Shown here piece by piece: positions 16,002-24,147 of a DNA stretch of 49,428 nucleotides (within the stretch, counting starts at the first letter, position 1; the number at the start of each line of letters is the position of its first letter). This DNA comes from Methanobacteriota archaeon (GTDB lineage Archaea > Thermoplasmatota > Poseidoniia > Poseidoniales > Thalassarchaeaceae): the NCBI GenBank assembly GCA_002683155.1, contig NYST01000009.1, positions 7,963-57,390 of the forward strand, in the 5' to 3' direction. Position numbers and translations under genes: made by a program. The notes under the pieces were generated by a model. That model did not search any database. It was not told the DNA's origin and worked only from the letters and a program-made list of their open reading frames with translations.

Positions 16002-16601
16002 GTGTTTACGGGAATTGTAGCTGGTACTGCGCCTATTCTGAGAATTGACGAAGGCGAGGGGATTCGCAAAATAACAGTGGATCTGGGAGATTTCTTAGAC
16101 GGACTCGAAACTGGAGCAAGCGTATCCCTAGATGGGGTATGCATGACTGTGGTTAGCATAGATTCCGGACTGGTGACCTTTGATGCTATTTCGGAGACTC
16201 TGGACAGGACAACCTTGTCAGATAGGTCGGAGGGCGATTTGCTTAACGTCGAGAGGTCGATGAGGCTCGGAGATGAGTTGGGGGGGCATATCCTATCCGG
16301 GCACGTAATGGGAACGGCGGAAATCATAGAGTCGAGGACGGTTGGAGAGGGATTGGATCTCCTCATCTCCATGCCTGATGGATGCTCCCCATTCATACTG
16401 GAAAAGGGATTCATTGCTGTTGATGGAATGTCTCTAACTATTGGGAAATGCGATGAGGGGAGTTTCGGTTTGCATATTATTCCAGAGACACTCAGAATCA
16501 CCACTCTGGATAAGAAGGTCGTAGGAGACAGGGTAAACATTGAGATAGACTCGAGAACCCAAGCAGTAGTGGAGACGATGCTCAGGATGGGTAAATCATG
16601 A
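16002..16601 (+). CDS. ribE: Riboflavin synthase, bacterial alpha-chain type
   Basis: Joins two molecules of 6,7-dimethyl-8-ribityllumazine to give riboflavin. The 199-residue protein has the invariant N-terminus MFTGIV and two similar barrel halves: GASVSLDGVCMTVV with VERSMRLGDELGGHILSGHVMGTAEI in the first, and FIAVDGMSLTIGKCDEGSFGLHIIPETL in the second. This is the bacterial/eukaryal alpha-type enzyme, not the archaeal RibC type that resembles lumazine synthase. The start is a GTG at 16002. Its TGA stop overlaps the ATG of ribH as ATGA, so the two are translationally coupled. Confidence 0.95.
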   Translation: MFTGIVAGTAPILRIDEGEGIRKITVDLGDFLDGLETGASVSLDGVCMTVVSIDSGLVTFDAISETLDRTTLSDRSEGDLLNVERSMRLGDELGGHILSGHVMGTAEIIESRTVGEGLDLLISMPDGCSPFILEKGFIAVDGMSLTIGKCDEGSFGLHIIPETLRITTLDKKVVGDRVNIEIDSRTQAVVETMLRMGKS

Positions 16602-16993
16602 ATCTTGGAATTGTTTGTGGGTCTTTTCATCGCGAGGAAGTAGAGAGGATGCTTGAATTTGCCAAAGATGAGGCGGCTTCCAAGAATTTGCAAGTGCGGG
16701 ATGTCGTTTGGATCCCCGGTTCTATGGAGGCACCCCTTGCTCTTGACAGGATGCTCCATGATGAAGAAATCCATGGAGCCATTGTCTTGGGAATTATCGA
16801 ACGTGGTGAGACCGATCATGGCCTTGTAATGGGCAATTCTGTTACCATGTCAATTATTGAATTGCAAATCAAGCATAACAAGCCGATTGGATTGGGAATA
16901 ATCGGTCCTGGGGCCGAGCCTGAGCACATTGAGCCTAGGCTAGAGCCACACGCTAGGTCCGCGGTTGGTGCGGTCGCAGCGATGTCAGCGTGA
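16598..16993 (+). CDS. ribH: 6,7-dimethyl-8-ribityllumazine synthase
   Basis: Condenses the ribB product with the ribityl-aminouracil intermediate to give lumazine, the substrate of ribE. The 131-residue protein shows the short archaeal form: NLGIVCGSFHREEVERML, the substrate loop WIPGSMEAPLALDRML, and the active-site part GIIERGETDHGLVMGNSV, with the catalytic His in ETDHG. It overlaps ribE by four bases (ATGA). It is the last gene of the cluster and is convergent with the GYD gene nine bases away. The early pathway steps (GTP cyclohydrolase, deaminase, reductase) are not in this window. Confidence 0.94.
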   Translation: MNLGIVCGSFHREEVERMLEFAKDEAASKNLQVRDVVWIPGSMEAPLALDRMLHDEEIHGAIVLGIIERGETDHGLVMGNSVTMSIIELQIKHNKPIGLGIIGPGAEPEHIEPRLEPHARSAVGAVAAMSA

Positions 16994-17002
16994 ACGAAGG
17001 CA

Positions 17003-17323
17003 TCATTCGCCCGGAAGGCGCATTGAAGGCAACTCAGTGGAAGTGGCAGCTTCCATCCCCTCGACAGTAATTAGAGGAGTAAGCTTTCCATTGAAAACTC
17101 CCGATGCTCCAACGTAGAGTGAGAACTTTACGGCCATTTCCTCTGGGATGTCGGCAATCATAAGAAAATCCATCTCTCCGAAAGACCAGTAGTAAGCTTC
17201 CAGGGACCCCCCCATTGCTTCCACTATCCTCTCGGCTTCTTCCTTTCTCGCTTTGCCCCCGTCCTTTAGCAGGCCAGCAGCACCTTCCTTAGTGTAGTTT
17301 CCAGAATACATGTATTTTGGCAT
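17003..17323 (-). CDS. GYD-domain protein
   Basis: The 106-residue protein fits the GYD family: it begins MPKYMYSGNYTKEGAAGLL, has ARKEEAERIVEAMGGSLEAYYWSFGEMDFLMIADIP, and ends with a strand-rich segment LTPLITVEGMEAA. Family members are small ferredoxin-like dimers of unknown role, sometimes near redox enzymes. It is divergent from the thioredoxin reductase gene, with 112 bases between the starts, so the two may share a control region. Family is confident; function is not known. Confidence 0.85.
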   Translation of the reverse strand: MPKYMYSGNYTKEGAAGLLKDGGKARKEEAERIVEAMGGSLEAYYWSFGEMDFLMIADIPEEMAVKFSLYVGASGVFNGKLTPLITVEGMEAATSTELPSMRLPGE

Positions 17324-17435
17324 GAGTAGCCCTCTTGATGGTTGTTATATTACGATTTCTTTCTCGATTTTTCCCTTATTCGATGGAGTGGTAAGACTGT
17401 CAAGATTCAAGGGATGCCTTACACCTCGGTGACTT

Positions 17436-18365
17436 ATGGGCGAGGACGTCAGGAGCGTGATCATTGTTGGTTCAGGCCCTGCAGGTTACACTGCTGGACT
17501 ATACTCGGCCAGAGCCTTGCTGAGTCCTTTGATGTTCGCCGGGTACATGTCAGGAGGACAGTTGATGCTAACATCGGATGTTGAGAACTTCCCTGGATAT
17601 CCAAAGGGAATTGGCGGGCCGGAGATGATGGTCGACATGAGGGAACAGGCCGAAAGATTCGGTTTGGAGGTCCAAGACAAGAACGTGGAAAGAGTCGATC
17701 TTTCGCAACGTCCCTTTGGAGTTTGGGTGGAAGGGGAGGAGTTCAGGGCAGAATCGCTGATTATTTGCACTGGGGCGGAGGCGATTTGGCTTGGTGCAGA
17801 AGGTGAAGAGGAGCAGAAGGGGCGTGGAATTTCGACATGCGCCACTTGTGACGGTGCTTTCTTCCGAGACGAAGAAATCATCGTTGTCGGGGGTGGAGAT
17901 TCGGCAATGGAAGAAGCTACCTTCCTAACGAGGTTTGCAAGCAAGGTTACAGTCATCCACAGGAGGGATGTTTTCAAGGCGTCAAAGGTGATGTACGAGA
18001 GGGCAGAGGGTCATCCAAAGATAGAGATCAAGCCATTCAGGCAGGTGAAAAGGTGGCTTGCCAACGAACAAGGCCTTACTGGTGCCATTCTGGAAGACCC
18101 CAGGGATGGATCGGAGGAGGAGATAAGTTGTGCTGGTGCTTTTATTGCGATAGGCCATAAGCCAATTACCAGCTTCCTAGAAAATCAGTTGGAAACTGAC
18201 TCGGAGGGATACATCGTCCACAAGACGAATACAATGACGGCAATTCCGGGAGTGTTTGCTGCTGGGGATGTTGTGGACAAAAGGTACAGACAAGCGATTA
18301 CGGCTGCTGGGATGGGTTGTCAGGCTGCAATAGATGCTGAGAGATGGCTAGAAGATCAGCACTGA
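17436..18365 (+). CDS. trxB: Thioredoxin reductase (NAD(P)H:disulfide flavoprotein)
   Basis: Reduces thioredoxin-like partners with NAD(P)H and FAD in the cytoplasm. The 309-residue protein has the FAD motif VIIVGSGPAGYTAGLYSARA at the N-terminus, SGGQLMLTSDVENFPGYP, the redox pair CATCDG (Cys135 and Cys138), the nucleotide motif VVGGGDSAMEEA, and GVFAAGDVVDKRYRQAITAAGMGCQAAIDAERWL at the end. Length is typical of the low-molecular-weight class. The start is ATG 17436. The next gene begins ten bases after its stop. It could feed the glutaredoxin at 9841 or a thioredoxin elsewhere; that is inference. Confidence 0.96.
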   Translation: MGEDVRSVIIVGSGPAGYTAGLYSARALLSPLMFAGYMSGGQLMLTSDVENFPGYPKGIGGPEMMVDMREQAERFGLEVQDKNVERVDLSQRPFGVWVEGEEFRAESLIICTGAEAIWLGAEGEEEQKGRGISTCATCDGAFFRDEEIIVVGGGDSAMEEATFLTRFASKVTVIHRRDVFKASKVMYERAEGHPKIEIKPFRQVKRWLANEQGLTGAILEDPRDGSEEEISCAGAFIAIGHKPITSFLENQLETDSEGYIVHKTNTMTAIPGVFAAGDVVDKRYRQAITAAGMGCQAAIDAERWLEDQH

Positions 18366-18375
18366 GGTAGTTAGG

Positions 18376-18789
18376 TTGGTAGAATTCGGAGTATTCAGTG
18401 ATAGAGAAAACTGGTTAGAGAGAAGTTGGTTATCTCATCGAATTGGGGATCTGTTCTACATCTCTCATACAATTGTCACACTTTGGTGCGCCATACTTTG
18501 GTTGGGACCTCACCAATGGATGTGGTGGGGCGTCATCATCCTATACTCGGCCACAGAAATACTCTGGTTCTTTCGGGGTCAATTCTGTATTCTTTCCGAT
18601 CTTGAAAGGTACTTCAAGGGAGTCCCTAGACCCGAGGATCCACTGAATCAAAACTTTATTCGCAGACTTTGGTATTTATTTTTCCGAAGAGAGATTTCAA
18701 CTGAGACGGCATATATTTTGACTCGAGTATGGGGGCGATTAGGTTTCTCTGTGGCTATTATTAGACTTTACATGGGTGGGGCCTTCTGA
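18376..18789 (+). CDS. Hypothetical membrane protein downstream of trxB
   Basis: The 137-residue protein starts with TTG at 18376, ten bases after trxB; no in-frame ATG gives a better start. It has hydrophobic helices around residues 25-43 (LFYISHTIVTLWCAILWLG), 48-66 (MWWGVIILYSATEILWFF) and 115-133. Between them is RGQFCILSDLERYF, which loosely recalls the C-LT-LE pattern of DUF2784 proteins, but the match is too weak to assign. A second membrane-proximal part is basic. It is probably co-transcribed with trxB. Confidence 0.65.
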   Translation: MVEFGVFSDRENWLERSWLSHRIGDLFYISHTIVTLWCAILWLGPHQWMWWGVIILYSATEILWFFRGQFCILSDLERYFKGVPRPEDPLNQNFIRRLWYLFFRREISTETAYILTRVWGRLGFSVAIIRLYMGGAF

Positions 18790-18888
18790 GGCATTTTGCT
18801 AGATGAAGCCCAGATGTGATCACCAATCAAACAGCCAATAGGGAGTGAAAAAGAGACCGAAGATACCTTGATTGTACCCCCTTTCACG

Positions 18889-19998
18889 ATGACAATGTCA
18901 GACTACCTTGGGCCTGAACAAAGGGAGAGATATGCAAGACATCTAGTTCTCCCAGGAGTTGGGCATGAAGGCCAGGAGAAATTGCTCAAATCGTCGGTCC
19001 TGGTGGTTGGAGCCGGTGGGCTGGGTTCTCCGGCATTGATGTATTTGGCTGCAGCCGGAATCGGCAGAATTGGAATTATCGACAATGATAAGGTCAGTTC
19101 ATCCAATTTGCAGAGGCAGATAATCCACAATGTTTCCTGGGTTGGCAAATCTAAGGTTAAGTCTGCTTCCGACTGGATAAAGGGACTTAATCCGGATATT
19201 GACGTTGTAAAGATCGATGACAGGCTGACTAGGAATAATTCAGAGGAAATACTGAATGATTACGATGTTATTATTGACGGGACGGACAACTTCCAATCTC
19301 GATACCTAATTGGGGACGTGTGCGAGATTCTGGGCAAACCATGGATTTTTGGGAGCATTCATAGATTCGAGGGGCAAGTCTCGACCTTCAACCTGAAAGG
19401 GGGGGCGAATTATCGTGACTTGTTTCCCACCCCTCCTCCTCCAGAGTTAGCACCAAATTGCTCGGAAGCTGGAGTTTTGGGGGTATTGCCCGGCATTGTT
19501 GGAACAATACAAGCGACAGAGGCACTGAAAGTAATTCTGGGCATTGGAGAAAATCTGAGTGGAAAGTTACTGACAATTGATGCTTTGACGATGGAAATGA
19601 GGACACTATCGTTTTCCAAAAATCCAGAAAGAGTTAGGGTCACAAAACTAGGGGAGTCGGTGAGCAGGGATTTTGAAGAAATTGGTGCGAAGGATCTATC
19701 CGAACGGAGACAGGGTGGTTGGAAACCATTCCTACTTGATGTCAGAAGAGCGCATGAGGAGGCTATTGCTTCGATAGAGGGAACCGATGCCAGAATAATG
19801 CATCTTGAGATTCCGACGAGATTATCCGAGTTGCCAACAGGAACTGATATCGTTGTATACTGTAGAAGTGGCCAGAGATCGGCTGCTGTGGCCAGATTCA
19901 TCATAGAATCTGATTTGGAAATTGGACGCGTTTTCAACCTAACTGGAGGCATACTCTCTTGGTCGGACAATGTAGACCCGAGTATTGTCAAATATTAA
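18889..19998 (+). CDS. MoeB/ThiF-type E1-like adenylyltransferase with C-terminal rhodanese domain
   Basis: The 369-residue protein activates the C-terminus of a ubiquitin-like sulfur carrier (MoaD, ThiS or a SAMP-like protein) by adenylation, and its rhodanese part probably passes on the sulfur. Residues 10-245 are the E1 domain: RYARHLVLPGVGHEGQ, VVGAGGLGSPALMYLAAAGIG (ATP loop), SSSNLQRQI, DGTDNFQSRYL, and APNCSEAGVLGVLPGIVG with the catalytic-type Cys. Residues about 270-369 are a rhodanese with the active loop YCRSGQRSA. The four zinc cysteines of E. coli MoeB are absent (NYRD replaces CYRC, and the second pair is missing), as in other rhodanese-fused members. TTG 18868 and ATG 18895 are other possible starts. 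It fits the molybdenum-enzyme genes further on. Confidence 0.9.
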   Translation: MTMSDYLGPEQRERYARHLVLPGVGHEGQEKLLKSSVLVVGAGGLGSPALMYLAAAGIGRIGIIDNDKVSSSNLQRQIIHNVSWVGKSKVKSASDWIKGLNPDIDVVKIDDRLTRNNSEEILNDYDVIIDGTDNFQSRYLIGDVCEILGKPWIFGSIHRFEGQVSTFNLKGGANYRDLFPTPPPPELAPNCSEAGVLGVLPGIVGTIQATEALKVILGIGENLSGKLLTIDALTMEMRTLSFSKNPERVRVTKLGESVSRDFEEIGAKDLSERRQGGWKPFLLDVRRAHEEAIASIEGTDARIMHLEIPTRLSELPTGTDIVVYCRSGQRSAAVARFIIESDLEIGRVFNLTGGILSWSDNVDPSIVKY

Positions 19999-20183
19999 TG
20001 TGGTATTTTCATCTTCTATACACTATTTTAATGTGGTAATTAACTACTTTTCAACTAATTTCACTAATATATCTGATATAATGTGGTATTTTTATCTACT
20101 ATACACTATTTTAATGTGGTAAAAATAAGAAAATATAGATCTAATAAAACGGAAATACCACATTAAACAATTAATTGTGGTTA
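19995..20183. repeat. AT-rich block of TTAATGTGGTA repeats
   Basis: Two 44-base direct copies lie at 19996-20039 and 20079-20122; I count only two mismatches between them. Each copy begins and ends with TAATGTGGTA. The core therefore occurs at 19995-20005, 20028-20038, 20079-20088 and 20111-20121. An inverted copy, TACCACATTAA, is at 20156-20166, facing a degenerate direct copy at 20171-20183. The starts of the direct cores are spaced 33, 50 and 33 bases. The first copy overlaps the stop codon of the MoeB-like gene, and the last dyad overlaps the probable TATA element of the E1 fusion gene. This suggests binding sites for a regulator, though an origin or a small mobile relic is possible. Confidence 0.85.
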
Positions 20184-20188
20184 AATTA
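20181..20188 (+). promoter_or_regulatory. TATA-like element for the E1 fusion gene
   Basis: TTAAATTA lies 47 bases before the ATG at 20235. A transcript starting about 25 bases downstream would begin near 20210, which supports the start at 20235 and not the in-frame ATG at 20175. The element is directly next to the inverted repeat pair 20156-20183, so a protein bound there would compete with TBP. Confidence 0.4.
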
Positions 20189-20234
20189 TCATAATTATGG
20201 CCAATATTGTTGTACTATACCTGCTGGGGCGGCC

Positions 20235-23099
20235 ATGGTATCGGCGAGAATAGGGATTTGGAAGTGTCCCGAGTGTGGCCTTCATCAGATTTGGAAAACT
20301 AGGTCTAATAAATCGAGTAAATTGGACAGGAAGTGCTCAAAATGTGAAAAAAGGATCAGGGCCACACTGGATAGATCATCCAGTGGCAAGGGAAGAACAA
20401 GGAGCTTGGAGATATGGGAAAGGGATCCACGTTCTAAGATTGGAGAACTTGTAGAAGAGGCAGCAAGAAGAAACTCCGGGATTTCTATAGAAGAAGGGGC
20501 TCTTGACCGTCCTAATGATGAGCCGCAGTCGATATTACCGAAGATTTGGGGTTCTGGTTGGAAACCCGAGATTCCGTTAGAATTCCCCCAGAAAGTTTCT
20601 ATCGAGTGCGTCAGGGATGACTTGCTAGGATTCATTGCTGAAAGGCACGATGGCCATCTGGATGTGGTTTCTGACTGCTGGGGCAATCTGAAGATGCCAA
20701 ATTATCTGGATGGGGAAAGTTTCCACGAATTTTCGGAAATACTGGTTTCTGAGTTGAAAAAAAGAATGTCAGAACGCCTTCTTGGTCCAAACCTCTCATC
20801 TTTAGGTGAAACGGAAATAATTCCTCGAAGAACAGGAGAAGTTTTCCTAGAAAGGAGGATGGATCGATTCCTGGTCGATGTTACACTTTGCCTTAGGAGA
20901 ATGGCCCATTATCACTCAATTACAGTAGAAGATAGATTGCAATGGCAGAGATGGATGATTAGAACGAGATTAGTTGATGAACAGTTGAAGGATCTATTCG
21001 CATCGGGACTGCCCACCCCAGATGGCGGTACCTTCGGAGGGAAGGGTTTCAGATCAACTTGGCAGGAGGGCGTGGCGGCTTGTGCTTCTGCAATGAATAG
21101 AGCAGTTGATCTTCCCGAGAGTGAACGAGAAAATGCAGACGTAGTTGCACCTATGATTCGGGATATGGGGCTCGCCCTAGCCATGGGGCAGACTCCGATT
21201 GAAGTTCTTGCAGCCCAAATGGGCAAGGCGGGATCCTATATGGATGGAGGTATCGAGGGAAGTGGGGGGCGTGATTTGCATATTGGGAATTGGGAGAAGA
21301 GAGTCCTACCCCCAACAGCACCCCTTCCGATAGCAAGTGCAACTACAACCGGGGTAGCATTGGCTGCGAAGCAAATGGGTGTGAAGAGATTTCATCTAGC
21401 CCCGGTTGGAGAAGGTTGTAGCAGCAGTGGAGAGTTCTGGGAAGCGATGAATTTCGCAGGCGTCCGGGGACTTCCAATTTGCTTTATGATTCAAAATAAT
21501 CAGATTGCTCTCGACACTTTCAATTCGGCGCAATCTGGAGCGGAGACCTTTGGTGACAAAGGGCACGCAATGGGAATACCGTCGTGGACCATTGATGGAT
21601 CCGATCCAGGGATGTTCTACGCATCCTCAGCTGTGGCTAGAGAGTTCGCAATGGAAGATTGTGGGGCCACTCTGATTCATGTTGAGACAATGAGGGGTTG
21701 TGGTCATGCTCACCATCACGATGACTTGTATCTAGGATCTTCAAGTGGAAATCCTCCGGGTTATGTTGATCGCGATTTGCTTCGATACTGGTCCGAGAAG
21801 GACCCCCTCCCAAACCACAGAGAATTGCTGATTAAATTAGGAGTCGGGGAACAGATGCTGAATCGGATACTACGGGAAGAGGAGGAGGGGATCGCTGCTG
21901 CCAGGAGTGAATTGGAAGAAATGGATTGGCCAGAGGGAAATTCGGTAGTAAGGGGGGTGACCTCACTGTTTGATGCAACAAGTCATGAACACCAGCTGAG
22001 TAGAATAGATCGAGAGGGCGATGCCCTAGAAGCGGTTCTAAAATCTGGAGAATACGGCATCGAATTCTCAGATGCTCCAAACTCATGGACATTCAGTAGA
22101 TCAATACAGAATGCCATGGCAACTCTGGCTGAGCAATTTGGAGAACAGATGATTTTCATGGGAGAAGATATGGAAGTCGCTGGGGCTTTCGGGATGAATC
22201 TAGGACTGAAGGCAAGGGGGCACCAAACGAAGCTCCTCGATATGCCACTCTCCGAGGCAATTATCATCCATTCAGCAACTGGGGCTGCCTTGGGAGGAAT
22301 GAGGCCTCTAGCAGAAATTCAGTTCGGTGGTTTTGCTTCACTTGCAATGAATCCACTGGTAAACAACGCAGCTCAACTAAGGTGGAGGTGGGGCGCTGAA
22401 GTGCCTCTAACTGTCAGAATTCCACTTGGGGCAAAGACCCGTAGTGGACCATTCCACGCGAATATGATTGAGTCGTGGTTGACAAATGATCCAGGTTTGG
22501 TTATCGTCTCTCCCAGCAACCCACAAGATGCCTATGACCTTCTAATCGAATCACATCATCTTCCAGATCCAGTGGTGTACCTTGAGCACATTGGGTTATA
22601 CGGACTGAGGGGTGGGATGACTGGTTGGGGGAAATCAATCAATCAAGTCGTTGATACAGAATCGGTAGAGAAGAGGCTTGAAAGTGGCAATAGTTCCATA
22701 GGATCTGCTCGAATAGTTCGTGGGGGAAAAGACATCACAATTGTCACATGGGGAGCAATGGTTCATGTTGCCCTTGATGCGGCCAGAGAGGCATCAAAAA
22801 AGGGAGTCGAAGTTGAGTTAGTGGACCTTAGAACTCTTGTTCCGTTTGATTCTGAGACCTGCATAAATTCGGTATTGAGAACGGGTCGTCTGATTGTTCT
22901 GCAAGAGTCACAATGGACGGGAGGCTTCGGGCACACGGTATCAAGCAGGATTGTTGAAGAGTCGTTCTGGAGGATGGAGTCTCCCCCAATTGTAATTGGG
23001 GCTTTGGATACACCAGTCCCATTTTCACCCACTCTGGAGGATCACACGATCCCCAGCGTAGAAGTAGTTGTCAGGCATATTCAGAGGGCATGCACTTGA
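20235..23099 (+). CDS. Zinc-ribbon protein fused to 2-oxoacid dehydrogenase E1 alpha and beta
   Basis: The 954-residue protein has three parts. Residues 8-40 form a zinc ribbon (Cys11, Cys14, Cys34, Cys37). A charged region to about 220 is not recognised. Residues about 235-600 are E1 alpha of a pyruvate/branched-chain 2-oxoacid dehydrogenase: PVGEGCSSSGEFWEAMNFAG then FMIQNNQIA is the thiamine diphosphate motif, with Glu in place of the usual Asp of GDG. HAHHHDDLYLG resembles the lipoyl-domain loop. Residues about 620-954 are E1 beta: FMGEDMEVAGAFG with the cofactor-activating Glu, DMPLSEAIIIHSATGAAL, VIVSPSNPQDAYDLL, and TGGFGHTVSSRI. It would decarboxylate a 2-oxoacid and acylate a lipoyl E2. 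No E2 or E3 gene is in the window. Substrate unknown. Confidence 0.92.
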   Translation: MVSARIGIWKCPECGLHQIWKTRSNKSSKLDRKCSKCEKRIRATLDRSSSGKGRTRSLEIWERDPRSKIGELVEEAARRNSGISIEEGALDRPNDEPQSILPKIWGSGWKPEIPLEFPQKVSIECVRDDLLGFIAERHDGHLDVVSDCWGNLKMPNYLDGESFHEFSEILVSELKKRMSERLLGPNLSSLGETEIIPRRTGEVFLERRMDRFLVDVTLCLRRMAHYHSITVEDRLQWQRWMIRTRLVDEQLKDLFASGLPTPDGGTFGGKGFRSTWQEGVAACASAMNRAVDLPESERENADVVAPMIRDMGLALAMGQTPIEVLAAQMGKAGSYMDGGIEGSGGRDLHIGNWEKRVLPPTAPLPIASATTTGVALAAKQMGVKRFHLAPVGEGCSSSGEFWEAMNFAGVRGLPICFMIQNNQIALDTFNSAQSGAETFGDKGHAMGIPSWTIDGSDPGMFYASSAVAREFAMEDCGATLIHVETMRGCGHAHHHDDLYLGSSSGNPPGYVDRDLLRYWSEKDPLPNHRELLIKLGVGEQMLNRILREEEEGIAAARSELEEMDWPEGNSVVRGVTSLFDATSHEHQLSRIDREGDALEAVLKSGEYGIEFSDAPNSWTFSRSIQNAMATLAEQFGEQMIFMGEDMEVAGAFGMNLGLKARGHQTKLLDMPLSEAIIIHSATGAALGGMRPLAEIQFGGFASLAMNPLVNNAAQLRWRWGAEVPLTVRIPLGAKTRSGPFHANMIESWLTNDPGLVIVSPSNPQDAYDLLIESHHLPDPVVYLEHIGLYGLRGGMTGWGKSINQVVDTESVEKRLESGNSSIGSARIVRGGKDITIVTWGAMVHVALDAAREASKKGVEVELVDLRTLVPFDSETCINSVLRTGRLIVLQESQWTGGFGHTVSSRIVEESFWRMESPPIVIGALDTPVPFSPTLEDHTIPSVEVVVRHIQRACT

Positions 23100-23106
23100 T
23101 TTTTTT
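23100..23106 (+). terminator. T-tract terminator after the E1 fusion gene
   Basis: Seven T residues follow immediately on the TGA stop at 23097-23099. In archaea a run of T on the coding strand is enough to end transcription, and here it separates the E1 fusion from the exchanger gene that starts at 23158. Confidence 0.5.
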
Positions 23107-23157
23107 AGCATAAGACATTAGCAAAGAGTAATTTGTGAAATGTTGCGGGATTGACAT

Positions 23158-24117
23158 ATGGATGGGACTCTAGTCGACGTAATGTTCGTTCTTTCTGGTT
23201 TCGCATTCCTGATGGGAGGGGGGGAAGCATTAGTCCAAGGGGCGACAAGAATTTCACAAAATCTCAGCGTCTCCCCCCTGGTTGTTGGATTCACAGTAGT
23301 GGCAGTTGGAACTTCGCTACCCGAGTTGGCTGTAGCAATAGAGGCAATAGGAAATGATTCTCCCGACATAGCAATTGGCGGAGTACTCGGATCGAATGTT
23401 GCCAATGTAATGCTTGTTCTGGGAACTGCAGCATTACTGGGAGCGAAGTCCGAAGGTGGAGAAGACGTGAAGAGGGATGCAATAGCTGTCATAGTGGCTA
23501 CTGCTTTTATGGCGATTTTCGTATTTGGAGGGGAAGTCCCCCTAATGGGTGGCGTGATAATGCTAGTTTGTCTACTAGGATACTATTACTACACATATTC
23601 GAGAGCTATTGCAGGTGATGATGAATATGAATTCGAGGACTCATGGCTTCCAAGAAAAATGTCCGTCGCAATTCCGTCCTGCATCCTTGGCGGTGCGATG
23701 ATTTGGCTAGGAGCGAGGCTTTTGGTGGATGGTTCGACCAACATTGCAGAGACGTTCGGAGTCTCTGAGGCGGTGATAGGCCTGACTATTGTTGCCCTAG
23801 GTACCTCGTTGCCAGAACTAGCTGTTACGGTAGTTGCAGGCCTTAGGGGCCAGGGTGGTGTAGCCGTAGGAAATGTTCTCGGTTCCAACGTAATGAATAT
23901 CATGGGAATACTTGGCATTGCCAGTATTATTGGAGCAGGGATAACCGTCGATAGCGAGTTCAACAGAGACATAATCGTGGTCATAGCAACTTCTGGTTTC
24001 GTGGTTACGGCATTTCTTAGAGGCAAAGACTTCTCAAGGAATGTTGGTTCGTTAATGATCCTCACTTATCTTTCCTACATGACTTATCTCAGTGGATTGC
24101 TAGACGGATTGGTATAG
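23158..24117 (+). CDS. CaCA-family cation/Ca2+ (Na+/Ca2+ or K+-dependent) antiporter
   Basis: The 319-residue protein has about ten membrane helices in two inverted halves. The two alpha repeats are clear: VVAVGTSLPELAVAIEA with GGVLGSNVANVMLVLG near residues 45-85, and IVALGTSLPELAVTVVAG with GNVLGSNVMNIMGILG near residues 212-255. These bind the cations in the YrbG/CaX type exchangers. It probably expels Ca2+ in exchange for Na+. The ATG at 23158 follows a T-rich gap of 58 bases. The following gene begins 30 bases after it, so shared transcription is possible. Confidence 0.93.
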   Translation: MDGTLVDVMFVLSGFAFLMGGGEALVQGATRISQNLSVSPLVVGFTVVAVGTSLPELAVAIEAIGNDSPDIAIGGVLGSNVANVMLVLGTAALLGAKSEGGEDVKRDAIAVIVATAFMAIFVFGGEVPLMGGVIMLVCLLGYYYYTYSRAIAGDDEYEFEDSWLPRKMSVAIPSCILGGAMIWLGARLLVDGSTNIAETFGVSEAVIGLTIVALGTSLPELAVTVVAGLRGQGGVAVGNVLGSNVMNIMGILGIASIIGAGITVDSEFNRDIIVVIATSGFVVTAFLRGKDFSRNVGSLMILTYLSYMTYLSGLLDGLV

Positions 24118-24147
24118 CACTATTACGAAGCCTGGTAACGGGCAACC

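Noticed and set aside
15938..16819. 293-residue frame on the minus strand
   Set aside because: It is antisense to ribE and ribH, both of which carry clear family motifs.
19996..20122. Possible two-repeat CRISPR array (44-base repeats, 39-base spacer)
   Set aside because: Only two copies, each with the same core at both ends, an extra inverted copy nearby, and no cas gene. The layout is that of an operator or small repeat.
20175..20234. Upstream ATG that would extend the E1 fusion by 20 residues
   Set aside because: It lies before the TATA-like element at 20181 and the extra residues (MWLNYHNYGQYCC) are not protein-like; ATG 20235 starts just before the zinc ribbon.
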